Shown: piece by piece, positions 1 through 9,206 of the stretch | Numbering within the stretch: position 1 is the stretch's first letter | Layout: the number at the start of each line of letters is the position of its first letter | Source of the DNA: Paracraurococcus sp049315625 | GTDB taxonomy: Bacteria; Pseudomonadota; Alphaproteobacteria; Acetobacterales; Acetobacteraceae | Assembly: GCA_049315625.1 (NCBI GenBank) | Contig: JBMOJU010000149.1 | Span: forward strand, 1-11,609 | Length of the DNA stretch: 11,609 nt | Direction: 5' to 3' | Made by a program: the position numbers and the translations under genes | Notes under the pieces: model-generated | Told to the model about the DNA's origin: nothing | What the model saw: the letters and a program-made list of their open reading frames with translations, nothing else | The model's database searches: none

Positions 1-1440
1 CGCCACCCCGACGCCGCCCGCACCGCGCGCGATGCCATGCTCGCCCGCCGCGCCGCCGGCGTGCCCGGTCTCGGCCCCGGCGACCTCGCCTTGGCTGCCG
101 CGGTGCCCACCGCCCGCCAGCCCATGCCGCGCCTCGCGCCGCATTTGGCCCGCGAACTGGCCCGCCTCCCTCCCCCGCTGGCGGGAGAGGGCCAGGGTGG
201 GGGTGGGGGACGCGCAACCGCGCTGCCGGCCCCACTCCACCCCCCCGCCCCGGGCGGGGGAGGGCGGGTCGCCACCACGCTCGACCTGCCGTTGCAGCGC
301 GCGGCGGAGGACATCGCCGCCGCCGCGCTGCGCGACCTGCCGGAGCGTGCCTCGCTTGCCATGATCGTCGCCGACCTGCGGACGCGGGAGGTCCGCGCCC
401 TGGTCGGCGGCGAATTCGGTGCGCCGGGGCGGGCCGGGTCGCTCGACCTCACGCGGGCGGTGCGCTCGCCCGGCTCGGCGCTGAAGCCGGCGCTCTACGC
501 CCTGGCCTTCGAGGCCGGGCTGGCGGCGCCCGACACCCTGCTGGCCGACCTGCCGCAGCGCTTCGGCGCCTATGCGCCGGAGAATTTCGACCGCGGCTTC
601 GCCGGCCGGATCACCGTCGCCGATGCGCTGCGGCAATCGCTGAACCTGCCGGCGGTGGCGCTATTGGCCGAACTCGGCCCCTTCCGCTTCGCCGCCGCGC
701 TGAAGCTGGCCGGCGCCCCGCCGCGGCTTCCGGCGGGGGCGGATCCCTCGCTGCCGCTGGCGCTGGGCGGCATGGGGACCACCTTGCGGGAGATGACGGC
801 GCTCTATGCCGCGCTCGGCGATGGCGGGGCAGGGGTGCCGCTGCGGCTCACCCCCGGCCCGGCCGACGCGCGCCGCCCGGCCTTCGAGCCGCGCGCCGCG
901 GCGCTGGCCACCGCCATCCTGGTGAACCCCTTCCCCGGTGGCGGCCCGTCCGGCATCGCCTGGAAGACCGGTACGAGCTGGGGCGGGCGCGATGCCTGGG
1001 CGATGGGGCTCGATGCCCGGCATGTCGCGGGCGTTTGGGTCGGCCGGCCGGACGGCACGCCGCTGATTCATGGTCCCCTGGGCGCGACCGGCGCCCGCAC
1101 CGCCCTGCCGATCCTGGCCCGGATCTTCGAGCGCCTGCCGGCCGCCCCGCGCGAGGCGCTGCCGGTCCGCCCCACCGCCGCCGCGGGCGCCGAGGCGCTC
1201 GATCGGCTGCGGCTGACCTTCCCGCCGCCCGGGGCGGTGCTGGGCGAGGGCGCCGCCCATGTCACCCTCCGCGCCGCCGGCGGCCGCCGCCCGCTGACCT
1301 TCCTGGTGGACGGCCAGCCGCTGCCCGCCGAGCCGGCCCGGCGCGAGGCGGCCTGGACGCCGCCCGGCCCGGGCTTCTATCGGGTGACGGTGCTGGACGC
1401 GGCGGGTGCCGCGGCGCGGGCGGAGGTCAGGGTGCGGTGA
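1..1440 (+). CDS. pbpC: Penicillin-binding protein 1C, C-terminal part (5' end outside window)
   Basis: PBP1C is a periplasmic, membrane-anchored peptidoglycan synthase with glycosyltransferase and transpeptidase domains. Only the end of the first domain can be present here; the frame is open to base 1, so the gene starts upstream. The transpeptidase domain shows all three active-site motifs: SALK with catalytic Ser at 475-477, SLN at 637-645 and KTG at 964-972. The last 90 or so codons (LRLTFPPPGAVL to FYRVTVLDAAG) match the C-terminal domain typical of PBP1C (BiPBP_C), which separates it from PBP1A and PBP1B. Between ELARL and RVATTLD, a junction I expect to be short, lie about 35 low-complexity residues rich in Gly and Pro, encoded by a palindromic repeat in frame. 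The stop overlaps the next start by 4 bases (GTGA). Family assignment is firm; activity after the insertion is not known. Confidence 0.93.
   Translation, partial: RHPDAARTARDAMLARRAAGVPGLGPGDLALAAAVPTARQPMPRLAPHLARELARLPPPLAGEGQGGGGGRATALPAPLHPPAPGGGGRVATTLDLPLQRAAEDIAAAALRDLPERASLAMIVADLRTREVRALVGGEFGAPGRAGSLDLTRAVRSPGSALKPALYALAFEAGLAAPDTLLADLPQRFGAYAPENFDRGFAGRITVADALRQSLNLPAVALLAELGPFRFAAALKLAGAPPRLPAGADPSLPLALGGMGTTLREMTALYAALGDGGAGVPLRLTPGPADARRPAFEPRAAALATAILVNPFPGGGPSGIAWKTGTSWGGRDAWAMGLDARHVAGVWVGRPDGTPLIHGPLGATGARTALPILARIFERLPAAPREALPVRPTAAAGAEALDRLRLTFPPPGAVLGEGAAHVTLRAAGGRRPLTFLVDGQPLPAEPARREAAWTPPGPGFYRVTVLDAAGAAARAEVRVR
168..264. repeat. Imperfect inverted repeat (palindromic repeat element) inside pbpC
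   Basis: Two G/C-rich hairpin units face each other. The left unit, 168-191, reads CCCTCCCCCGC then TGG then CGGGAGAGGG-like. The right unit, 241-264, is close to its reverse complement. The sequences inside the units (CAGGGTGGGGGTGGGG at 194-209 and CCCACTCCACCCCCC at 231-245) also pair, so the whole block is one long imperfect palindrome. It resembles dispersed intergenic repeats of the CTCCCCCGCTGGCGGGAGAGGG type that I recall from high-G+C alphaproteobacteria. It keeps the pbpC frame open and is translated as a Gly/Pro-rich insert. Confidence 0.7.
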
Positions 1441-1931
1441 CGATACTCTATGTGGATGGCGATGCCTGCCCGGTGCGGGAGGAGGTGTTCCGCGTCGCCA
1501 CCCGGCTGGGGCTGGAGGTGAAGGTGGTCAGCAACGGCAGCCGCCCGGTCCGCCCGCCTGGCCTGCCGAATGTCGAGATGGTGCTGGTCAAGGAAGGCGC
1601 CGACGCCGCCGACGACTGGATCGCCGAGCGGGCGGAGCGTGGCGATGTCTGTATCACCGCCGATATCCCGCTGGCCTCCCGCTGCCTCGCCAAGGGCGCC
1701 CGGGCGCTGGGCTTCAAGGGGCGGCCCTGGACGCCGGACAATATCGGCGGGGCGCTCGCCGGCCGCGCCGTCTCGGCCGAGATGCGGGAGCGCGGGATGC
1801 AGACCGGCGGGCCGGCGCCGCTGACCGCCGCCGACCGCTCGCGCTTCCTGTCGGCATTGGATGCCGAAATCGCTGCGGCCAGGCGCAGCGCCGCAGAGAC
1901 CGCGCCGCGGCGGTGGGTCAGCTTCGAGTAG
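1437..1931 (+). CDS. YaiI/YqxD family protein (UPF0178)
   Basis: This is a 164-residue cytosolic protein of the UPF0178 (YaiI/YqxD) family, whose fold is PIN-like and whose function is not settled. The signature segments are all present: VDGDACP at residues 6-12, DAADDWI at 56-62, ITADIPLA at 73-80 and TGGP at 123-126. The order and spacing match Escherichia coli YaiI (about 150 residues) as I recall it. The acidic residues D7, D9, D59/D60 and D76 would be the candidate metal-binding set. The start is GTG at 1437, overlapping the pbpC stop as GTGA, with GGAGG at 1422-1426 ten bases upstream. The reading frame extends further back with no stop, but that part is a shadow of pbpC and has no family similarity. 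Translational coupling to pbpC is likely; a functional link is not implied. Confidence 0.92.
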   Translation: MTILYVDGDACPVREEVFRVATRLGLEVKVVSNGSRPVRPPGLPNVEMVLVKEGADAADDWIAERAERGDVCITADIPLASRCLAKGARALGFKGRPWTPDNIGGALAGRAVSAEMRERGMQTGGPAPLTAADRSRFLSALDAEIAAARRSAAETAPRRWVSFE

Positions 1932-2128
1932 GGCTGAGCTGGCGCGGCAAGCGTCGTCGCCGCATCGTCAGTTCGTATAGCGCAAATTTGACAGTTGACC
2001 GATCTTCTGGCGAGTATGCGCCCCGAAGAGACAGAAGCTATTGAAGTGACTGATAAAATTTCTCCTCCCCGGGTCTCCGAGAGAATGTCAGTCGCGCGCG
2101 CCAAGGCCTCCATCGGAGCGCCGTCGCC
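1932..2128 (+). promoter_or_regulatory. A+T-rich spacer with candidate promoter elements for the envelope cassette
   Basis: No gene is seen here. About 1970-2065 is clearly richer in A+T than its surroundings. It holds a perfect TTGACA at 1988-1993, but the best partner at a normal distance (GAGTAT at 2012-2017, 18-base spacer) is poor. A separate TAAAAT at 2054-2059 resembles a -10 box without a good -35. Either could start transcription of the gene at 2129. A 15-codon reading frame, ATG at 2085 to TGA at 2132, overlaps that start and has no clear meaning. Confidence 0.35.
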
Positions 2129-3349
2129 TTGAGGCCGGCGGTCCACGACCAGCCGCCATCCCGGCATTCCGCCGTCAGGGCGCCCGTCCTGCCGGCGCCG
2201 GTGGCAATCATCGGCGCGATCGGCCTTGCCGTCGTGGTCGCGGGCGGCGCATTGGCGCAATCGCCGGCGCCCGGTCCCGGGGACTCGACCGCGCGGCCTC
2301 CCGCCATCGCCCTGGCACCGCCCTACGATACCGAGGAGAACCTGCTCGCCCGGCTGCGCCGCGATCCGCGCGACACGCGGGCGGCGGTTGCCTACGCGAA
2401 CCTGCTGGAAGTGGGTGGCGAACCAGATCGCGCGCGCGCGGTGCTGGAGCGGTACTTCGCCGAGAATCCGGACGTGTCGCTCGCCTGGAAGGCGCTTCGC
2501 CGGCTCTACGCGGATCTGGCGCGCGCTGCCTATGCGCGGTCGCTCAATATCCCGGTGGCGAGCGTGCCGCCCCTGGCGATGGTGACCCGCGACGATGCCG
2601 CCGCTGCGGCGGACCCCTCGCGCCAGGGGGCCGGTGCCGGGGCGTCGGGCTGCGCCGTGGATTGCCCCGGCGTCGCGCAACCCGCGGCCGACGCGGCACG
2701 GGCGCCGTCGACGGTTCCGGCGCCTGCCGCGGTGGCGCCGGCCGCATCCGCGCCGCGGACGCCGCCGCCCGCCGCCGTGGCGACCGCCCCCAGGCCCTCG
2801 ACCGCCGCACGCGAGGCGGGCGTCGTCGCTGAGCCCTTGGCCGCGGGTGCGCCGCCGCCGCCTGCGGCAGGACCGCGGACGGGGGTATTGGAGCCGGCGA
2901 GTGTCCCCGCCGCGGCCGAAGTCGCCTCGATACGGATCGGCGCGATGCAGGCGCCGGTCGCGCCAAGCCAGCCACCACCGCCCGATACGAAAGCCGACGA
3001 TGTCCTGCGCGCCCAGACGCTGGCCTGGGCCAAGGCGTGGGCGGGCAAGGACATGGAGGCCTACCTGGGCAGCTACGCGGCCGAGTTCAAAGGCCCGACC
3101 GCGCGCACCCGCGAGGAATGGGTCGAGCAGCGCCGCCGGGCGGTGGACCGCAACCAGGACATCCGGATCACACTCGAAGGCCTTGCCGTCCGGCAGGTAT
3201 CGGACTCGCGGGCCGAGGTCTCCTTTCTGCAGGTCTACCGGGCGGTGGGTATCGCCATGGAAACCCGGAAGACCCTCACCTGGGACAACAACGGCACGCG
3301 CTGGTCGATCGTTGCGGAGACCAGCAGCGGTGAGCGGCGGGCACGATGA
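2129..3349 (+). CDS. Exported protein with TPR-like segment and Cds6/NTF2-like C-terminal domain
   Basis: A 406-residue protein. Residues 25-44 form a hydrophobic segment ending in ALAQ, a probable signal peptide cleaved before Q44. Residues about 66-135 look like tetratricopeptide helices (LLARLRRDPRDTRAAVAYAN, then an ARAVLERYFAENPD stretch). Residues about 155-285 are an Ala/Pro-rich linker, probably disordered. Residues about 290-400 resemble the NTF2-like domain of Cds6-family proteins: WAKAWAGKDMEAYLGSYAAEF, REEWVEQRR, SFLQVYRA and a final WSIVAE. That domain often occurs on or beside L,D-transpeptidases, and one follows here with a 4-base overlap (ATGA). The start is uncertain: TTG at 2129 has GGAG ten bases upstream, while GTG at 2201 would give a more compact signal peptide. 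A periplasmic partner of the transpeptidase is inferred. Confidence 0.8.
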   Translation: MRPAVHDQPPSRHSAVRAPVLPAPVAIIGAIGLAVVVAGGALAQSPAPGPGDSTARPPAIALAPPYDTEENLLARLRRDPRDTRAAVAYANLLEVGGEPDRARAVLERYFAENPDVSLAWKALRRLYADLARAAYARSLNIPVASVPPLAMVTRDDAAAAADPSRQGAGAGASGCAVDCPGVAQPAADAARAPSTVPAPAAVAPAASAPRTPPPAAVATAPRPSTAAREAGVVAEPLAAGAPPPPAAGPRTGVLEPASVPAAAEVASIRIGAMQAPVAPSQPPPPDTKADDVLRAQTLAWAKAWAGKDMEAYLGSYAAEFKGPTARTREEWVEQRRRAVDRNQDIRITLEGLAVRQVSDSRAEVSFLQVYRAVGIAMETRKTLTWDNNGTRWSIVAETSSGERRAR

Positions 3350-4440
3350 TGCGGGACCACACGAAGCTGGCCGGACGTCATAGGTTTGCTGCCCTTGCGG
3401 TGGTTCTGCTGGCCATGCCCGGCCTGGCCAGGGCGCAGGCGGCCGACGCCGACCTGCGCCATGCCATCGTCACCCTGAACCAGGCCGGTGATATCGGCGA
3501 AACGCTGGCGATCCTGAACCAGGCGGTCCGCGCGGAGCCTCGGCTCGGCGCCGCGCACCTGGTCAGCGGCGACCTGCTGGCGCTGATGGGGGGCGTGGCG
3601 CCGCCCGCCGCCTTGGCGGCGCCGGCCCCGCCGGAAGACGCGACGGCGCGCGAGATGCGCACCAGGCCGTCGAGCGATCTGGTGGAACTGCGCGCCGAGT
3701 TGCGGGCCCGCTCGGCCCACCTCACCCGTGGACCGGATCAGCTGCCGCTGAACGTGCTGGCCATGGGCCAGGGCATCAACCACGTCCTGCTGGTCGATGT
3801 GAACGGGCCACGTGTGTTCCTGCTGGGCCGGCGCGGCAACGGCCTGGGGGTCGAAGGCGAGTTCTACACCAGCGTCGGCGTGCGCGGCGGCGGCAAGTCG
3901 CAAGCCGGCGACCTGCGGACGCCGCTCGGTGCCTACCGTATCCGGAAGGAGCTGCCGTCCAGCCGGCTGCAGCGCTACCACGGGGCCTTCGCCTGGGTGC
4001 TCAACTACCCGAATGCCGATGACCTGGCCGAGGGGCGCACCGGCAGCAACATCTGGATCCATGGCACGCCGCCCGGGACCGTGGCGCGGCCACCCTATTC
4101 GACGGAAGGCTGCGTCGCGCTGGGCAACGAGGACCTCTGGACATTGCGGCGCCGGATAAGGATCGAGCGCACGCTGGTCGTGGTGGTCGAGGACGTTGTC
4201 TGGTCGTCCCGGCGGAATTGGCAGACGGCCCGGGCGCGCGCGCTGGTCGCTGCCCGCCAGCAGGCGGCGGAAGCGCGGGTGGCGCGTCCGCGCGAGGTGC
4301 AGCCGCCGGTCGAGCGTGGCTCCATCGTGGCCTTGCGTCCGAGCAGCGAGGTGCTGATGGTCCACGACGCCGCGGCGCGGAGCAGCGTGGTGCCGGTTGC
4401 CATCGTGACGGCCGCCGCGACGCGGCCGGTTACGCCCTGA
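3346..4440 (+). CDS. L,D-transpeptidase, YkuD family, exported
   Basis: YkuD enzymes form 3-3 peptide cross-links in peptidoglycan, or attach proteins to it, through a cysteine acyl-enzyme. This 364-residue protein starts with a signal peptide (basic MMRDHTKLAGRHR, hydrophobic core, likely cleavage after ARA at residue 30). A short helical TPR-like stretch follows at about 35-75. The catalytic domain spans about 130-285 with the expected motif: H239 in IHGTPPG, then S/T-E-G-C with catalytic C256 (codon 4111-4113). GDLRTPLGAYRI before it is also typical of the family. The tail of about 75 residues after the domain has no recognised fold. ATG at 3346 overlaps the preceding stop; ATG at 3349 is an equal alternative. 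The Shine-Dalgarno sequence is weak, so coupling to the upstream gene is likely. Which of several L,D-transpeptidase roles it has cannot be told. Confidence 0.9.
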   Translation: MMRDHTKLAGRHRFAALAVVLLAMPGLARAQAADADLRHAIVTLNQAGDIGETLAILNQAVRAEPRLGAAHLVSGDLLALMGGVAPPAALAAPAPPEDATAREMRTRPSSDLVELRAELRARSAHLTRGPDQLPLNVLAMGQGINHVLLVDVNGPRVFLLGRRGNGLGVEGEFYTSVGVRGGGKSQAGDLRTPLGAYRIRKELPSSRLQRYHGAFAWVLNYPNADDLAEGRTGSNIWIHGTPPGTVARPPYSTEGCVALGNEDLWTLRRRIRIERTLVVVVEDVVWSSRRNWQTARARALVAARQQAAEARVARPREVQPPVERGSIVALRPSSEVLMVHDAAARSSVVPVAIVTAAATRPVTP

Positions 4441-4460
4441 CCGCAGCGGGCGTCACCGGC
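4425..4460. terminator. Probable bidirectional terminator hairpin between convergent genes
   Basis: Arms GCCGGTTACGCCC (4425-4437) and GGGCGTCACCGGC (4448-4460) pair over 13 positions with one T/C mismatch, around a 10-base loop. The plus-strand transpeptidase stop lies in the loop, and the minus-strand gene stop (4453-4455) lies in the right arm. The tail-to-tail position suits termination in both directions. No T-run follows on either side, so it is not a classic intrinsic terminator. Confidence 0.6.
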
Positions 4461-4824
4461 AGCCTTCGCGGTCGAGCCGCTGCCGCGCCAGGTCGAGGGA
4501 AAACCGGGCCCGCTCCAGGACCCGGCGGATGCGGTCGGTGGTGGTCTCGATGCTGGCCTGTTCGACCAGGCCGGCCGCGTCCTGCACCGGCTGGATCACC
4601 TGGGCGCAGCCGCAGCCATGGAATTGGCCCAGGCTGACCTTGAGCGCGGCCGCCGCGGCCTCCGCCGCCGCGCGACCTGCCGGCAGATCCGGCGCAACGC
4701 TGCCTGCCCGCAGCGCCCGATCGGCCTCGCGCAGCGCCTGCAGCCCGAGGCCGAAGCCGCAGTGCGGCCGTTGTGCCGCCGCGGGCGCCGCCAGGACCAC
4801 CAGCAGAAGCAGGGCGCGGATCAC
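4453..4824 (-). CDS. Small exported cysteine-containing protein of unknown function
   Basis: I do not recognise this 123-residue protein. It begins with a clear signal peptide, MIRALLLLVVLAAPAAA with cleavage before Q18, so the mature form is about 106 residues and probably periplasmic. The mature part has four cysteines: one close to the new N-terminus (RPHCGF), a GCGC pair in the middle, and one just before the end (EGCR). The rest is predicted helical and rich in Ala, Leu and Arg, without Trp. Four cysteines in a short exported protein suggest disulfides or metal binding; this is inference. GTG at 4824 overlaps the stop of the pseudouridine synthase gene (GTGA), and the signal peptide begins exactly there. 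The frame runs open further upstream, but that part is antisense-like shadow of the neighbour. Co-transcribed as the last gene of the unit. Confidence 0.78.
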   Translation of the reverse strand: MIRALLLLVVLAAPAAAQRPHCGFGLGLQALREADRALRAGSVAPDLPAGRAAAEAAAAALKVSLGQFHGCGCAQVIQPVQDAAGLVEQASIETTTDRIRRVLERARFSLDLARQRLDREGCR

Positions 4825-5549
4825 GCCCCCGGCCAGCCGCAGGCCAGCAAGGCGGCGCGCATATGCGGCGGCGGCGGCGCCGTCGCGGCCAGCGGCGGGT
4901 CGAGCGGCAGGGCGATGGCCCGCGCCAGCAGGTGCAGCGTCCCGGCGCCGCCGCCATAGCGCGGATCGCCCAGGATCGGGCAGCCGAGATGGGCGCAATG
5001 GACGCGCAGCTGGTGGGTTCGGCCGGTCCGCGGCCGTAATTCCAGCCAGCTCAGACCCTCCGCCGTGCCCAGCACCCGCCAGGCGGTGCGGGCGGGCTGG
5101 CCAGCGGCATCCACCACCATGCGCCAGCCATCCTGCGCCGTGCTGCGCTTGAGGAGCGGGGCATCGACCACCCCCGTCGGCTGCGGCGGGGCGCCGCGCA
5201 CCACGGCCCAATAGGTCTTGTCGGCGCGGCCCGCGGCAAAGAGCCCGCCGAGCGCGGCCAGCATCGGCTTGGTGCGGCCCAGCACCAGACAGCCCGCGGT
5301 GTCGGTATCCAGCCGGTGCGCCGGTTGCGGCAGGCGCTTCTTCCCCATGGCCAGCGCCGGCAGCCAATCCTCCAGCGAGGCGCCGCCGCGCGGGCCGCGA
5401 TGCACCGGCATTCCCGCCGGCTTGTCGAGGATCAGGACCTGGCTGTCCTGGTACAGCAGCCGGGCGAGCGGGCCGGCCGCCGTACCGGGGGATGATCTGG
5501 CGTGGTGCAGGATGGTGTCCGGGGGCTGGTGGCGCGGCCTGTCTACCAC
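4821..5549 (-). CDS. RluA-family RNA pseudouridine synthase
   Basis: The enzyme isomerises specific uridines in ribosomal or transfer RNA to pseudouridine in the cytosol. The RluA family pattern is clear over 242 residues: a VLILDKPAGMPVH segment at 38-50, the catalytic motif HRLDTDTAG with Asp81, a KTYWAVVRG strand at 111-118, and RTGRTHQLRVH at 174-184 followed by LGCPILGDPRYG. There is no N-terminal S4 domain, so it belongs with the short RluA/TruC-like members rather than RluC or RluD. The target uridine cannot be assigned. The usual Arg after HRLD is Thr here, a variation outside the catalytic Asp. The start is GTG at 5549, 16 bases after the preceding gene, with no good Shine-Dalgarno sequence; no ATG occurs before residue 47, inside the domain. 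Probably read from the same transcript as the gene before it. Confidence 0.92.
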   Translation of the reverse strand: MVDRPRHQPPDTILHHARSSPGTAAGPLARLLYQDSQVLILDKPAGMPVHRGPRGGASLEDWLPALAMGKKRLPQPAHRLDTDTAGCLVLGRTKPMLAALGGLFAAGRADKTYWAVVRGAPPQPTGVVDAPLLKRSTAQDGWRMVVDAAGQPARTAWRVLGTAEGLSWLELRPRTGRTHQLRVHCAHLGCPILGDPRYGGGAGTLHLLARAIALPLDPPLAATAPPPPHMRAALLACGWPGA

Positions 5550-5565
5550 GCCACCGGGCCGGTGT

Positions 5566-6126
5566 TCAGCCGACCAGCACCACCGAGCCGTCGAGCGCCA
5601 TGATGCCGGTGACCACCTTCAGCGCCGGCTTGCGGTTCGCTACCGCGCCGCGGAAGACGCTCAGCACCTCGGCGTGGCTGGAGGTCTCGGCGGTCGGCGT
5701 CGCCACCGCGGCCTCGCCCAGGGCCAGCTTCGCCGCGCCGCAATCGCGATGGGTCAAGGCCACCACGGTGTGGATGCTGTGCAGGGCGACGGTGATGTCG
5801 AGGTTCTCCCAGAACGCCTGGTGCCAGGCGGCGAAGCGCGGATGCACCGCGCCGAGCGGGCCGCCGGCGATGACGAACTGGCTGTACTGGTTGCGCATCT
5901 GCTGCGCGCCCATGTACTCGAAGCTGCCGGTGGTGAAGCGCGGGTCGATGCAGTTCACCAGCATCGCCTGGTAGTGGCCGCTGGCGGCGCCTGCCTTCCC
6001 GGCCAGGGCCGGCAGCGCGAGCAACCCGCCCAGCCCGGCCATTACGCCACGCCGGCCCAGCGGCAGGGCGCAGCCGCAGGCCGCATGATGCAGGTGGTGC
6101 GGGGTGACGGTGGTGCAGGTGGGCAC
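5566..6126 (-). CDS. Putative exported beta-carbonic-anhydrase-like protein with possible Tat signal
   Basis: A 186-residue protein. Two motifs carry the zinc-ligand pattern of beta-carbonic anhydrases: NCIDPRF (C59, D61, R63, the C-x-D-x-R form) and THRDCG (H126, C129, the H-x-x-C form). Those enzymes interconvert carbon dioxide and bicarbonate. YSQFVIAGG at 81-89 is where the family has its conserved Asn-Ala-Gly-like turn. Residues 24-48 (GRRGVMAGLGG, then a hydrophobic stretch ending near AGA) resemble a twin-arginine signal peptide, which would place a folded metalloprotein in the periplasm. The segment before it is odd: HHLHH at 10-14 and CGC at 17-19 look metal-binding and would be removed on export. 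The start is GTG at 6126, with AGGAG (6137-6133) six bases upstream. Activity is unproven: overall divergence from classical enzymes looks large, and a non-catalytic homologue is possible. Confidence 0.75.
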   Translation of the reverse strand: MPTCTTVTPHHLHHAACGCALPLGRRGVMAGLGGLLALPALAGKAGAASGHYQAMLVNCIDPRFTTGSFEYMGAQQMRNQYSQFVIAGGPLGAVHPRFAAWHQAFWENLDITVALHSIHTVVALTHRDCGAAKLALGEAAVATPTAETSSHAEVLSVFRGAVANRKPALKVVTGIMALDGSVVLVG

Positions 6127-6152
6127 GGGCGGCTCCTGTTAACGGAGCGTAA

Positions 6153-6181
6153 CTCTTAGACACTACATCGCGATGTTGCAA
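6153..6181 (-). promoter_or_regulatory. Candidate promoter of the carbonic-anhydrase-like operon, with palindromes in the spacer
   Basis: On the minus strand, TTGCAA (6181-6176) is followed after 17 bases by TAAGAG (6158-6153). This fits a sigma-70-like -35/-10 pair and would start RNA about 20 bases before the GTG at 6126. The spacer contains the 12-base perfect palindrome ACATCGCGATGT (6165-6176), which overlaps the 8-base palindrome GTTGCAAC (6175-6182) covering the -35 box. A repressor site is possible. Assignment rests on pattern only. Confidence 0.42.
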
Positions 6182-6213
6182 CGGTCAGGGCCGGGCGGGG
6201 AATCCGACGCAGC

Positions 6214-8946
<2,733 letters not shown>

Positions 8947-9206
8947 GCGGGCCTTGCTACTCCGGGGTGGCGCCGGCCCCCGCGCGGGCCGCGGACGCAT
9001 CGGTGCCGCAGGCGAGGCGGGGTCGATACAGAAAGGCGGAGGGGGGCAAAGCCGGGCCCCCGACCCTTTCGGGCGGCGGGTGCGGCGCGACCCCGGCGCG
9101 GCCCGACAGATAGGCAAGCGCCGCGCCCAGGTCAACGCCGGCCCCCTGTTGCCGCCCCCGTGGGCATCGGCCATTGTCCGGCGCCGTTCGAAGGGTACCG
9201 TTCCGA
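8947..9206. promoter_or_regulatory. Divergent intergenic region between secA and the isomerase gene, with structured secA leader
   Basis: About 260 bp without a gene. For secA, the minus strand carries TTGACC (9135-9130), a 17-base spacer and TATCTG (9112-9107), giving a leader of roughly 150 bases. Inside that leader, GGGTCG (9020-9025) can pair with CGACCC (9061-9066), enclosing GGGGGC (9042-9047) paired with GCCCCC (9056-9061); the two stems share base 9061. For the isomerase gene, TTGCCG (9149-9154) and CATTGT (9172-9177) are a weak pair at 17 bases. No convincing leader peptide like SecM was found. Confidence 0.45.

Noticed and set aside
1919..1963. Terminator after the YaiI/YqxD gene
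   Set aside because: Only 5-base stems (TCAGC/GCTGA and GCGGC/GCCGC) with long loops and no T-run; this is expected by chance at this composition.
2085..2132. 15-codon leader peptide before the Cds6-like gene
   Set aside because: It overlaps the TTG start, and no regulatory codon pattern or strong ribosome site is visible.
1448..2680. 410-codon minus-strand frame over yaiI and the start of the Cds6-like gene
   Set aside because: It is antisense to recognised coding sequence and lacks any domain or plausible start signal.
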